NCBI GenBank assembly: GCA_007570785.1
Contig: ML664159.1
Location: 6,013,376 to 6,077,375, forward strand
DNA: 64,000 nucleotides
Direction of reading: 5' to 3'
Source: Antilocapra americana
Lineage: Eukaryota; Chordata; Mammalia; Artiodactyla; Antilocapridae
Below, in pieces: positions 22,137 through 33,438 of the stretch. The notes below the pieces were generated by a model, which was not told the DNA's origin, searched no databases, and saw only the letters and a program-made list of their open reading frames with translations. Within the stretch, counting starts at the first letter, position 1. Each line of letters begins with the position of its first letter. A program made the position numbers and the translations under genes.

Positions 22137-24023
22137 GGAGGTAGGCATGTTGACCCCCCAAAACGGCGAGCGAGACTGCGAGGACGCGCTGAAAAGCGGA
22201 GGCGAGAGTGCAAAGCCGCTGCGGCCCGCCCTCATAGTCCGGAGCCCGGCTGGGACCTGCTGCAGGGAATATGCATTTTTCCATTCCTGAAACCGAGTCC
22301 TGCAGCGGGCACAGCGGCGGCTTCGCCTACGTGGCCCATAACATTCGAGCAGCTTCGGAAGGAATATGGGGCGAAGGTGCTTCCTGCATTTCCCCCAAAG
22401 AGGCTTTTCTCTCTGACACCTGCTGAACAGAGAAGAGAGCAGTTAGAGAAGTACATGCAAGCTGTTCGGCAAGACCCATTGCTTGGGAGAGTGAGACCTT
22501 CAGTAGTTTCCTGCATCAGGCACAGCAGGAGACACAGCAGATCCCCACAGACGAGGTCTCTTTGGAAGTGCTGCTCAGCAACAGGCAGAAAGTTCTGGTC
22601 AACGTGCTAACGTCAAGTCAGACTGAGGATGTCCTGGAGGCTGTGGCTGCAAAGCTGGATCTTCCAGATGACTTGATTGGCTACTTTAGTCTCTTTCTCG
22701 TTCGAGAAAAAGAGGATGGAGCCTTCTCGTTTGTACGAAGTTGCAGGAGTTTGAGCTGTCTTCTGTGTCTGTTACCAGTCTTCGGAGGCAAGATTCTAAG
22801 ATTGTGCTAAGGAAGAGTTCTTGGGGCTCCGCCTGTGACGACGATGTCATGGAGAACCGGGTTGGCCTGAACCTGCTTCATGCTCAGACAGTAGCAGACA
22901 TTGAGCGTGGCTGGACCCTGGTTACCAAGGAGCAGCACCGGCAGCTCCCATCACTGCCGGAGGAGGTCTCCAAGAAGGAGTTCCTGTGACTGGCGCAGAC
23001 ACCGCAGCAGTGTGGCTGCTTGCGCTTGGATGCCTGCGTGGCTGACTTCCCAGAGAAGGGCTGTCCGGTGGTGGGGAGCGCAGGCAAGCAAGGGGCTTAG
23101 CCTCCAGCTCCGCCCGCCTGGCCAGCAGCTCCGTGAAGGCTCCTTCCTGGTCACCCGCACGCGGTGCTGGCGGGTCACCTCCTCTGTGCCACTGCCCAGG
23201 GGAGGCACAAGCAGCCCTGGAACTGGCTTTTGAATACCTCATGAGCAAAGGACCGGCTACAGCGGGTCACCATCACCAGCCCCCAGGCTATCACGAGTAT
23301 CTGCTTGCAGGCCATGGTAGATGAACAAATGGTGAAGAAGTCCGGCAGCAGTATCAGGAAGATGCTGCACTGGCCGGTGGGGGGCACCCTGAGACGCTCA
23401 GACAGCCAGCAAGCCGTGAAGTCACCACCGTTGCTTGAGTCACCGGACACCGGGAGGGAGTCCATGGTCAAACTCTCAAGCAAGCTGAGTGCTGTGAGCC
23501 TGTAGGGGGTTGGCACTCCCCATACAGATGCCAGTGCCAGTGACGTCCATGGCAGTTTAGGGCATTGGAGACGAGGATCTGTGATCTCCAGCGCTCCGAT
23601 GTCTGCCCTCTGCCCTGGGAGAATGTTCAGAAACTTGCTCTGTGCCTGTATCCCACCCTGCCCCTCAGACTGGGGGCATTTTCCTTTCTCTTGTCTCCTT
23701 TTCTCCTCTCAGCCAGGGGCCTCCTAACCCACCTCTCTCTCCCCCTTCTCCTCCCCCCCATCCTGGGGCTGGCTACACAAAGGATCGCCTAGAGCTGGCC
23801 CTCAGTGCCAAATTAGCATGTAGTATTTTGCACAGTCTGGGGGACCATGGCTACCTGCCTGGGAACCACAGTTCCCTCCAGGCTGCTTCTGGCTTCTCAG
23901 GGTCATGAGCCAAGGGGATGGGCCGAGGTCTATGTACAGTCTGGCCCGGCTCCCCATCATCAAATTCAGCCTGATTGCTGCCTTAAAAAAAAAAAAAAAA
24001 AAAAAAAACGGAAGTAGGCATGT
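22137..24023 (+). pseudogene. SNX17: SNX17 processed pseudogene
   Basis: SNX17 is a sorting nexin of early endosomes, with a PX domain and a FERM-like module that bind NPxY cargo tails; intact mammalian proteins have about 470 residues. Here an intron-less cDNA copy starts in GC-rich 5'-UTR and has an ATG at 22271 opening MHFSIPETES. A deletion near 22346 of about 56 bases removes part of the PX region and shifts frame. Single-base losses near 22489 and 22737 shift it again, a premature TGA lies at 22987-22989, and more indels follow. Recognisable blocks include SLTPAEQRREQLEKYMQAVR, LDLPDDLIGYFSLFLVREKE, VMENRVGLNLLHAQTV and the C-terminal GGTLRRSDSQQAVKSPPLLE, ending at a natural stop near 23503. 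A 24-base A-run lies at 23985-24008. The flanks ggaggtaggcatgt (22137-22150) and ggaagtaggcatgt (24010-24023) match at 13 of 14 bases, marking LINE-mediated insertion. It cannot encode a full sorting nexin. Confidence 0.95.
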
Positions 24024-24194
24024 CTACATTCTCTAATAGTCTGTAGGACTGGGAAATTTTTTTCTCAATTTGTCTCCAGTAATTGCTCAATAAATATGCA
24101 GGAAGAGCAGAGATGAAAGAAATAGATGTATTTAGAGTAAAGGATTCACCTGAAAGAATTTCATGTTGGGTAGAAAGAATAATAAGGCTACAAT

Positions 24195-24345
24195 TAGAAG
24201 ATCTGAGTTGTGTGATCCAATGTGTGACAGGGGAGCAAATCAGTTCAGCTCTTTGAGCTTGGTTTCCCTATCTGTAATGCAAGGATGATAATTCTCACCC
24301 TGTTCACTTCAGAGGATTACTGTGAAAAGCAAGTACAGGAGTGAG
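24195..24345 (+). repeat. MIR SINE
   Basis: Forward MIR: gtgtgatccaatgtgtgacag, gagcttggtttccctatctg, taatgcaaggatgataattc, ttcagaggattactgtgaaaag. Confidence 0.75.
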
Positions 24346-24764
24346 TGGGAAAGTTGCTTTGGAAAACACAGTATTCTCAGAGGGTGGTGGTGGTGAGGGC
24401 AAATATCTTGGCTCCTTTGTCCACTAAGGAGGTGAGTTGCAAGTCTTTCTCTCTGAATTCCCCATCTATTATGCAAGATCATAGGGAAGGCTGCCTTTGA
24501 CACTGGGGTAGGGGTAGGGAGCTGGAGCAGGAAGAAGGGTTTCTCACCCAAGATTGCAGCCTTGCCAAAATTAAGCAAGTGAGCAGAGCTGAGAGTCAAA
24601 TGAAAAGCTGGGTTCAATTTTTTTTCTTTTTTAAGAGAGAGAAAGAGATTCCAAACAGGACAACAAAAGCGAGGCCTCAAAAGCAGAAGGAGGAAGCCAG
24701 GAATCTTCCAGCCAGAGTGCTAAATACAAGCACATGCCTAGAAAAGAATGACTGCCTGGGACTG
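24346..24764. other. Unassigned intergenic stretch
   Basis: No gene is recognised. The 123-codon minus-strand frame at 24309-24680 overlaps a MIR and low-complexity sequence. Confidence 0.35.
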
Positions 24765-25165
24765 ATTTTTTTTTTTTTTGAACAATTATATTGAAATACA
24801 ATTTATATACCACATAACCATTTAAAAGTAAAATTCAGTGCTTCTAACACTTTCACAGTTATACACCTATCGCCACAATCAATTTTGGAACATTTCATCA
24901 ACTTAAAAAGATAATCCATACCCTTAGCCATTATTCTCTAGCTTCACCCCTAGGCAACTAGTAACCTATTTTCTATCTTTATAGACTTGTCTTGCATTTC
25001 CAGTAAAGAGAATCATACAATATATGGTCCTTTGTGAAAGGTTTCTTTCACATAGTGTGTTTTCAAGGTTCAACCAATACAGTAGCGTATATCAGTACTT
25101 CATTTCTTTTTATTGCTAGATATCGCATTTTGATTACCCATTCAGCAGTTATGAACAGAACTCTA
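24765..25165 (-). repeat. L1 3'-end fragment
   Basis: The plus strand begins with a T-run (complement of a poly-A tail), then acaatttatataccacataacc, gccacaatcaattttggaac, gcaactagtaacctattttc, gaatcatacaatatatgg. This is a reversed 3' end of an old L1 family. Confidence 0.78.
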
Positions 25166-25387
25166 TACCTGACCAAACTATCATTAAGGCTGAGGTCACA
25201 GTAATGACTTTCTGGGTTTGCAACATGCTGGTATTTTCAACCCTGTTAAAATATATCTAAGGCTTATTATGTTGAAGAAAAAGACTGGAATTCTAATCAG
25301 TTGTTAGCCACATGATTGGTGCATTTCATACCCAGATATGAAAAAAAAAAAGACAGTCCATGTTATTCACTTAAAAATATCAGTGCT

Positions 25388-25520
25388 AGGACTTCCCGGG
25401 TGTCCAGTGGCTAGGACTCCACGCTCCCAATGCAGGAGAACTGGTTCCCACACGCAACAAGTGAAGATCCCTTGTGCTACCACTGAGACCCAGCAGAGCC
25501 AAATAAGTAAATATTTTTTA
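25388..25520 (+). repeat. CHR-type SINE, short form
   Basis: It begins ggacttcccgggtgtccagtg and continues with ctaggactccacgctccc, gtgaagatcccttgtgc and gcagagccaaataagtaaat. Confidence 0.82.
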
Positions 25521-25787
25521 AAATATACATATCAGCGTTCCTCTCGGGGGCAACAAGCCTTGAGGCAAAGGCTCACTGGCATGCTGCAAGGGAGTACTTA
25601 TGTGATTATGCTGGTTTCATTGTTAGCCATGAGAAAATGAAACATCTCATTAATTCTTCTTAAACGAAAACTGTGGATCAGTCCATGAAATAAGGGACTC
25701 TTTATTTCTTACACGATTTTGACGAAGTCAATGATTCCAGCTCTTCTTCTGGTGGTGAGGGTTGCACTGAGGCCCCATCTTGAGACC

Positions 25788-26018
25788 TGAATACCTGGTG
25801 CTGTCCTTAGTCACTCAGTCATATCTGACTCTTTGCAACCCCGTGGACTGTAGTCCACCAGGCTCCTCTGTCAATGGGGATTCTCTAGGCAAGAATACTG
25901 GAGAGGATTGTCATGCCCTTCTCCATGAGATCTCCCCAACCCAGGAATTGAACCCAGGTCTTCGGCATTGCAGGTGGATTCTTTACCATCTGAGCCACCA
26001 AGAAAGATTGAATACCTG
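25788..26018 (-). repeat. Bov-tA SINE with 10-bp TSD
   Basis: The element is about 25798-26008, reversed, ending ctttaccatctgagccacc. The exact duplication tgaatacctg lies at 25788-25797 and 26009-26018. Confidence 0.92.
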
Positions 26019-26937
26019 ATGACTAATCACGGAAGCCAGAGCTTTCCTGGGGTGGGAGGCCTCCAGCTCCCACTGCATAAATGTCACAGACATCTCAGCA
26101 TCTACTCTCTTACCATTTCCTCCTTAGCTAGGAGAGCCCCAAACACCAGGTCCTAGATGTTTATGCAAGATGGTCTAGAATTAAACAATGCAAGATTGGG
26201 TCCCCTCTGGTTGGAAGCCCTGATGCATGAAATAAGCCTAGTCAAGAGGAGGACTATAGACAACAACACTGGCTCCAATTTCCCCAGATGTGGGGGAAAG
26301 CTGAAAGCAAACAAGTAACATAGGAAGACATGGCTCTTCCCAGCAAATGTTCACCATTGGTTGAAACTATCATTTCTGATGGTTTCCAGCTTTCAGCCTG
26401 GGATTTCCCCCCTTAGCTCTTTAATGATTTCTCTTCCAAAAAACAAAGGAAATAGGACTGCTAGACAGATATTCTTGTCTAAATTGCATGTTTTTTGTAA
26501 TTTGTGTTTTTCTGAGTTTATAAGTAGCACATTCCATGCAAATTTGAAGGGAAAGCAAGTAAAAGAACAGTAACTTTCCATTCAGATTGAATTACTGCAT
26601 CTGTCATTTTCTCATTCTGGAAGTTTCTCTTTCATACATTTAAATACTCTGAACTGGGGCATCATGGCTTCCCTCTTCTCTGTGCCATTTTTGTCTCTAT
26701 TCAACTGTGGGAAAATGGCTCATTTGTCTTCTTGCCCTAACTTAGCATCAGCCATGCCCACAACATCTCCAAATGCAGCGGTTGTATCTTTTACCCATAA
26801 ACAATCTTCCTGCTCCCACTCCTGCTCTTTTCTTATCTGCTTTCTGCTTTGTCTTGGGTGCAGCATGCCACTGATTCTCTGAGGATACGATCAGAGGTGG
26901 TTTAGGGCTTCCTGATGCCTTCCTATTGACAGGAAGT
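26019..26937. other. Unassigned intergenic stretch
   Basis: No gene or repeat family is recognised; short frames on both strands lack domains. Confidence 0.4.
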
Positions 26938-27160
26938 GGGCTTCCCTCGTGGCTCAGACAGTAAAGAATCCACCTGTGATGCAAGAGACCTAGGTTCAAA
27001 GACTGGGTCTTCAAGTTTGATGACTGATTTTCCAAGATCCCCTGGAGAAGGGAATGCCTACCCACTCCAGTATCCTTGCTTAGAGAATTCCATGGACAGA
27101 AGAGCCTGGTGGACTATAGTCCATGGAGTTGCAAAGAGTTGGACACACTTTTTAGATTTC
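26938..27160 (+). repeat. Bov-tA SINE with internal insertion
   Basis: Forward Bov-tA from gggcttccctcgtggctcag to gagttgcaaagagttggac. About 22 extra bases at 27010-27031 separate gactgggtc from ccaagatcccctgg, which are normally almost adjacent. Confidence 0.9.
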
Positions 27161-27497
27161 AGTGGTTGAAGTATTAATACTTTCAAAAGTAAATATTATA
27201 GCTTTGATTTCTCAAGACAGGCACCTTTTTTTGTCTGAAAAATACATTTTAAATATGTCCAGTGGTTTTTCTCCACGTAGAGAGACTGTCCCAATGTATC
27301 CAGCATGTATTAGGTGAGATAAATTCTAGCAGCGATTGTGTGGCTTCCTGGTCAAATCCCACAGGCCTAGAAAGGGAAACAATTTGAGATTTTCTTGAGT
27401 TCTGCTTTTCCAGATTAGTCTGCTTACAAGCGGTTAGTAGGTGGGGCCTGGCGGCTGGTGTGTGGCAGTTGTGCCCTGGGTAGAAGTTCCTTTTCTG

Positions 27498-27820
27498 AGA
27501 CTTCCCTGGTGGTACAGTGGATAAGAATCTGCCTGCCAATGCAGGGGACATGGGTTTGATCCCTGGTTCGGGACGATTCCACATGCTGAGAAGCAACAAA
27601 GCCCAGGAGCCACAATGACTGACCCCAAGTGCTGCAACCAGTGAAGCCCACATACCTAGAGCCGGTGCTCCACAGCAAGAGAAGCCAGTGCAGTGTAAAG
27701 CCTGTGAACCTCAACGGAGAGCAGCTCTTGCTCACTGCAACTAGAGAAAGCCCTTGCACAGCAACAAGACCTAGTGCAACTTAACAATTAATTAATAAAA
27801 ATAAAATAAAATAATTTTTT
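27498..27820 (+). repeat. CHR-1-type SINE, long form
   Basis: It runs from gacttccctggtggtacag through gccaatgcaggggacatgg, aagcaacaaagcccaggagcc and caactagagaaagccc to an A-rich (AAAT)n tail near 27790-27825. Confidence 0.9.
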
Positions 27821-28989
27821 TAAAAAACGTTCCTTTTCTGGGTTTGTTGAGCAGCTCAAGATCCATGGGACCCTCTGATGGAGGTGGTTTCTCACCAGGC
27901 AGGGCTCTGGTGCTGGTGAGATTGAGATCTCACACCCACCTCAGGGCCTCCCATCACCACCTCTGACTTTCCTGTGGATGGTCATCCCTCCACCTTCTCC
28001 TCCTGTAAGATGAGGGGTTTCCGAAGAGACCTGCATGAGCTCCCTCCCTGTGGCACAAATATCATTACTTGCTGCCCGGTGTCTGTCCCCCTTCCTGCTT
28101 GTTCCTTGGGGCCATTGTGTGAAACCCAATGTGGACCTTGCTTCACTTAAGCTAGTGGTTCTCCAGGAAAGTTAGGAAAATGTGTATTAGAAGTGTGTAT
28201 GTAAATGTCTGAACCATTGAAGAGGGTACTAGAGAGTGGGGGCAGGGGTGATGGATGCCCTGCAATGGGAATTCCCTGGCATAAAGGCCAGCCCCAAATA
28301 TCCTTCTGTTGCCCCACTGGATATTCATATAGATGAGGAAACTATTCTCTGTGACCAAGAGTCCAATTCCATTTCACATACAAAGTATCTGTTCTGTAGC
28401 TTTAATGAACACTGACATTTTCCAGGAGTGCAGCTATTGCATAAATTGAGGAATGATTGTGCTATACTTTATTATGCTTTTACTATGTTTTGAAATTCAC
28501 AGGAGCTGTTCACTATTACAGAAGGTTACATCACTGCTGGGCGTCGCTGTTTGTATTTGCGTTGAAAGTGCCGCACCCCGACATCAGTATGCCTTCGTAA
28601 CTGTCACATGTGATTATGTCACAGAGGGAATGTGAGTCCCTGTGAATAGACTGAGAAATCAAAGGTTATTAAGCACGGGGAGATTCGTGCCACAGGAACC
28701 TGAGTTACATTTATAACTTGAGTCACTTTCAAAATGATTCCGTGTGTGTCATCCCATATTTGAAATTTTCGCTGGTTTGTTTAACGTAATGATGAGAAAT
28801 CTATGCTGCGAGAATAATGATATTTATTTGGGGCTTGCCTGTTGTTTTTCACCCTTATTTTGATCCTCTTGCCAGAATTATACCAAACACCTTCTCCGCA
28901 GCCTTTCCCCCCCCTTTTATTGGAGTTATTGGAAGAGGTATTCATTTACTTATTTATTCATTTATTTTTGAGGTACAGTTGATTCACTC
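27821..28989. other. Unassigned intergenic stretch
   Basis: No gene is recognised. A possible weak MIR lies around 27960-28100, and 28925-28989 looks like reversed L1 A/T-rich sequence. Confidence 0.35.
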
Positions 28990-29228
28990 CACAGCCCCTT
29001 TTGGGCTTCCCTGGTGGCCCAGACGGTAAAGAATCTGCCTGCAATGTGGGTCATCTGGGTTCAGTCCCTGAGTTGGGAAGACCCTCCTGGAGGAGGGCAT
29101 GGTAACCCACTCCATTATTCTTGCCTGGAGAACCCATGGACAGAGGAGCCCGACAGGCTGCAGTCCATAGAGTCACAAAGAGTTGGACATGACTAAAAAC
29201 GACTTAGCATGCATGCACAGTCCCTTTT
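28990..29228 (+). repeat. Bov-tA SINE with 13-bp TSD
   Basis: The element is 29003-29215. The flanks cacagcccctttt (28990-29002) and cacagtccctttt (29216-29228) differ at one base. The body is canonical, from gggcttccctggtggccc to gttggacatgac. Confidence 0.93.
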
Positions 29229-31305
29229 ATTATGATTTTTTTCCTTGAACATATTTTATTAGAGTGCTTTTTGAAACAAAATTTTATAGGTCCTCAAGGC
29301 TAAGCATACATCTTGAGATATGAAGTCTTCATGCTAGGAGAAGGATTTTTTGTGGTACTTCCCCAATGGATGTTCCATGTCATAAAGAAAGAATTATTTT
29401 TGATGGTGCACTCAGCAATAAGGCTCAGCTCACTTGAGAGAATACCCTAGTCTTCATTGTCTCCACTTTAACATTCTGTAATTTGTCTGGACAACTAAGA
29501 TTTTCCCTCTCTCGCTCTCTCTGTTTTTTTTTTATTATATTCAGACAAGTCTGGTTTGTTACTTAAACTTGCACTGAATTTTCCTGTTCTTCCTCTATGG
29601 AATATCTTCTGATCTTCTTTCTCTTTTCTCCTCAATTATTCCTTTGAAACAGGTGCAACGTCTGACTCTGCCATTCTGTCTACTGATGGAGTCATACCGA
29701 GTCAATTATGCATCAAAATGTACACATTGTATCATAAATTGTTTTCCTCTTATTTCTTTTTTTATATTGCAGCTAGGGTGTTATTTTCAAATCATAGCTA
29801 TAAATGGGCTATATGATCTAGTCATTGCCTTTCAGGATAAAAGAGTCTTACAAAATTTGAGGGTTGTTTTTTAAAGGTAGGAATAAAAGAGAATATTTAT
29901 TCTGATAAGAGTGAGTCTAAGGCAAACATGAAAGTCCTGTTCTCTACTATCCAGCCTCCCTGGTGAGGTGGCAGGGGTATGAGGAGGGGTATGAGCAACC
30001 CAGTTCATCAGTGAGATCTAAGCAGATATCTGCTGGACAGCAGAGTGTGGGAAAGCCTTGTGCTCTCTTGATGAAAAGTGACATATGTGGTTTACCTGCC
30101 TCCCTTCTCTTTTTGTCTCCTGGGATGCTCAGGCATGGCTGAAACTGCAGCTAATGACAAGATGATGAGCCAAGATGAAGCCAACATACTAAAGATGGCA
30201 ATCTAGAAAGAGAAAGTATTCAAGTGTTTAGATGATATTTTTGACCTACTGAACCAAAACAAATAACCACCTACTTACGAATATTTAATCATGGCGGCCA
30301 TGGTCAACTGACTTTTCTGTTACGTGCTTAACTAACATAAACTATCTACTCCTTTACCTACACTAAATCCTGCATTGGTGTCACCTGTAGCTGCCACCCC
30401 AATGACTGCAGCATCTTAAATCAGTAGTGGTTTGGTAATCCTTATTCTAAAAAATCTGTGAATGATGTCTCTTCCAGTGTTTGTGACTATGCTGTGGAAA
30501 CTGAACATATTCGCTCCAGAGGGCTCTGTTTTGAATTCTAATTCAACCTTATGAAGAAACCATAGGGAGGAACTCGATCCAATGATTACAACTCTTTGAC
30601 ATCTTCTTAGAAGGCAGCTGGGCAGTCCTCACATGGCCTGGAACCCTAAATGGCTGAACCTGAAGTTTCTGTAGAGCAGCATGTCACCATAATTTTGTCA
30701 CCAGGTAACACTAGTAGCCTAGATGAAATAAAAGCATATCCATTAACCCTGCTACTGCAAACACTTCAAGATAATTATTTAAATGAAGTGGTTTTGCCTT
30801 AATTATTGAACATGATTCAATTAAATTACATTTGATTACCCATAACTTTTGTTCAAGGAGCACTGCATATATAGACACCTCTAATCAGAGCACAAAGCAC
30901 TTAGCCAAATACTTAATCTGGTTAAATGGAAGTGAAAACCATAATGCATGGCATTCTTTTTGTTAAGGGAAATCTTCAGCCATTGCATATGGGTAAGACC
31001 AGGCTGTGGAAGTAATGAGTACTTACCAGAGTGCACTTGGAATATTTTGAGGAACATGGAAAAAGCACCCAAATCATATTTGTTCTCAAAAAAAAAAAAA
31101 AAACCTTGAAATCCCAGTTCTAAAATGTAAAATACTGGAAATCATAGGGCAATTCATTTAACCTTTAAACAGCCAGGAGAAAATATAATAGGGACTTTAA
31201 GAGACAGTTTGCCATAGAACATAGAAGTCATTTTGTCCATGAAATAGATCACTGGCCATAATTTTATGAAAAAAATTTAGTGGACACTTAGGAACTGGTT
31301 GTTCT
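29229..31305. other. Unassigned intergenic stretch, 2 kb
   Basis: No gene, RNA gene or confident repeat is seen. It is AT-rich with an A-run near 31088-31103. The longest frame (29644-29874, 76 codons) has no features. Confidence 0.4.
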
Positions 31306-31389
31306 TTCAGTGCCTGGTTTGTACCAGGTCTTGTGTGTTCACACTGATCAACCTCCATAATGAGAGAGACACCATCCCTGCTGGCGTCT
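31306..31389 (+). repeat. Upstream copy of a duplicated 82-bp segment
   Basis: This segment recurs at 32355-32438 in the same orientation with six substitutions in 82 aligned bases and no gaps. It lies here in otherwise unique sequence, so it looks like the source copy. No repeat family is recognised. Confidence 0.85.
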
Positions 31390-32069
31390 GTCCCTAAATT
31401 GATGGCAGTCACCTGGCTGGGGCAGTTGCCCTGACCAGGTCAGTTTGAGCCTTGAAGACAGACACATCAGGGGTTTGTACTCTGTTCTGAGGCCACAGAG
31501 AAGTCCCTGGAAATTTTGCCTAGTGGTTTCTGTGTTACTTCGGCATTGTTAAACTTTATCTCTATGACTGCAGAGATTGGACAGAGAACAAGAAAGAATA
31601 GAAGCCAGGAGTCCAGCAAACAGGTATGGAGGTAGGGTCGGAGGAGGAGATGGTGAGATGGCTTGGAGAGAGACTAAGGAAGCAGACTTGAAGGACCCAA
31701 TGAACTGATGGACATTGGGTTGGGATGACTATGATTCATCAGCGAGCACTACTTTGTGCCCAGGAAGCTAAATATCTTTAAGAAACATAAGCCAGGAGTT
31801 CTGGAAGAACATTGCATTTCCCCATCTACACTTTGTGAATGAGGATCTGGAGACCTAAAGCTGGTAAATGATGTTCCTATGTCACTTTGCTTGAAAATGC
31901 AGCTTCTCTCTTGGCTAGTTGGCACTTCAGGCTTCTCTCTGTTTGGGGGTTCTGCTTTTCATTCCCCAGCAGCAAGCCCCTGCCATACAGGCCACTAGAT
32001 TGAGAAGCCTTCAGAGGAAACCTTCCATGGCCTCAGAGCTGGGAGATGAAGAGGGTAATAACATCAGTT
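31390..32069. other. Unassigned intergenic stretch
   Basis: A possible old mammalian repeat lies at 31590-31750 and a weak reversed MIR around 31745-31910. No gene is recognised. Confidence 0.35.
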
Positions 32070-32111
32070 GATGATTTGTTCTCATGTGAGGTTCTGGGCT
32101 AGACACTATGG

Positions 32112-32238
32112 CGGTGGTGGTTTAGTCGCTAGGTGTGTCCAACTCTTGGGACCCTGTGGCCTGTAGTCCACCAGGCTCCTCTGGCCATGGGATTTCCCAG
32201 GCAAGAATACTGGAATGGGTTTCCATTTCCTTCTCCAA
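32112..32238 (-). repeat. Bov-A monomer SINE
   Basis: A single reversed Bov-A unit, gtttagtcgctaggtgtgtcc to ttccatttccttctcc, is inserted in the MIR. The bases ctatg on both sides (before the SINE and at about 32242-32246) may be a short TSD. Confidence 0.85.
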
Positions 32239-32248
32239 GATGCTATGT

Positions 32249-32570
32249 ATTACCTTATTTAATGATATTATCTTACTTATTTATTTAATGATATTTAAAA
32301 TACCATTATTATTTAATGATATTATTAAATATCTTTATTATTTATTTAATGATATTCAGTACCTGGTTTGCACCAGGTCTTGTGTGTTGACATTGACCAA
32401 CCTCCATAATGAGAGAGACACCATCCCTGCTGGTGTCTCTTTAATGATATTTAATGATATGTTTAATGATCTTTAATAATAAATGCAATATTTATTTAAT
32501 TTCTCTAATGATATTCACTTATTTATTTAATGATATTTATCATTAAATATATTATCTTATTTAATGCAGA
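32249..32570. repeat. AT-rich TTTAATGATAT array with embedded duplicate
   Basis: About eight copies of a core TTTAATGATAT, some preceded by TTAT, are spaced irregularly. An 82-base non-AT-rich segment at 32357-32438 interrupts it. The array begins inside MIR text (ttatttaat), as if that seed had been expanded. Confidence 0.8.
32355..32438 (+). repeat. Downstream copy of the duplicated 82-bp segment
   Basis: It matches 31306-31389 without gaps at about 93 percent identity. It sits between two array units, with ttaatgatat immediately before it and ctttaatgatat after it. No poly-A tail or TSD marks it as a retroposon. Confidence 0.85.
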
Positions 32571-32685
32571 ACCATCTCTGTTCTGATAAAAAAAAAACAA
32601 CAACTGAGATTCAGAGAAGTTAACTAATTTGTCTAAAGTCACATGGTTAGTGGTTGGTGAGGTCCAACTTCAGGTCCCTCTGGTT

Positions 32686-33193
32686 GAAAAAGACATGCAC
32701 AGCTTTACACCATTGTCTGATGTCCTCTCCAAGCAATAACCATAGTGGGGTATGAAGACAGGGCTACCCCCTTTTTACCATTATAAAACAGCACGTGGCT
32801 AAGCCCAGTTCCACCAAAACCAAATTTAAGCCTATGTGTAGCTATGCTCACTCACCGTTGATGGGTACATCAATTAACACATCTGCTGAAATTTAATACT
32901 TTAGTTAACCTTTGGCAAGCATTATACCTCTGACCTTCTGCCTACTTAAAGAAGTGTGGGAGCCTTTTCCACTGTCAGATACAAATGAAATCCAGCTGTC
33001 TATGACTTCAACCCCAGGTCAGATGTTTTAAATGTTAAGTTTCCTGCACACTGTATCCTTTCATTAACCATTTTTTTAAACTGCAGGCTGCAACATATTA
33101 GTGATCCTGAAATCAATTTGGTGGATCACAACAGCCTTTCAAAATATTGAAATAGAATTGACTAGAATAGAGCTGAACAAAAAATATAATGTA
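32686..33193. other. Unassigned intergenic stretch
   Basis: No gene or repeat is recognised. Confidence 0.35.
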
Positions 33194-33438
33194 TCCCACT
33201 GAGTGTCTCAGATGGTAAAGAATCTGCCCTCAATGCAGGAGACTGGCCACAATGCAGGAGACCTGGGTTCAATCCCTGGGTCGGGAAGATCTCTCAGAGA
33301 AGGGAATGGCAACCCGCTCCACTATTCTCACCTGGAGTATTCCATGGACCGAGGAGCCTGGCAGGTTGCAGTCCATGGGGTCGCAAAGAGTGGGACAGAC
33401 TCAGCGACTAACACTTTCACTTTCACGTCCCACTGAGT
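33194..33438 (+). repeat. Bov-tA SINE with 11-bp TSD and internal duplication
   Basis: The element is 33205-33427. The perfect duplication tcccactgagt lies at 33194-33204 and 33428-33438. The head carries a 13-base tandem copy, caatgcaggagac, at 33231-33243 and 33250-33262 around tggcca. The 3' end has (CACTTT)n. Confidence 0.93.

Larger units (their letters stand above)
32070..32685 (-). repeat. MIR SINE, split and expanded
   Basis: The reversed MIR reads ggttctgggctagacactatg at the left, gctatgtattaccttatttaat after a SINE insertion, and gagattcagagaagttaac...aaagtcacatggttag at the right (32605-32660). Between them lie a Bov-A monomer (32112-32238) and about 320 bases of AT-rich array, which displace its two halves. 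Confidence 0.72.
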
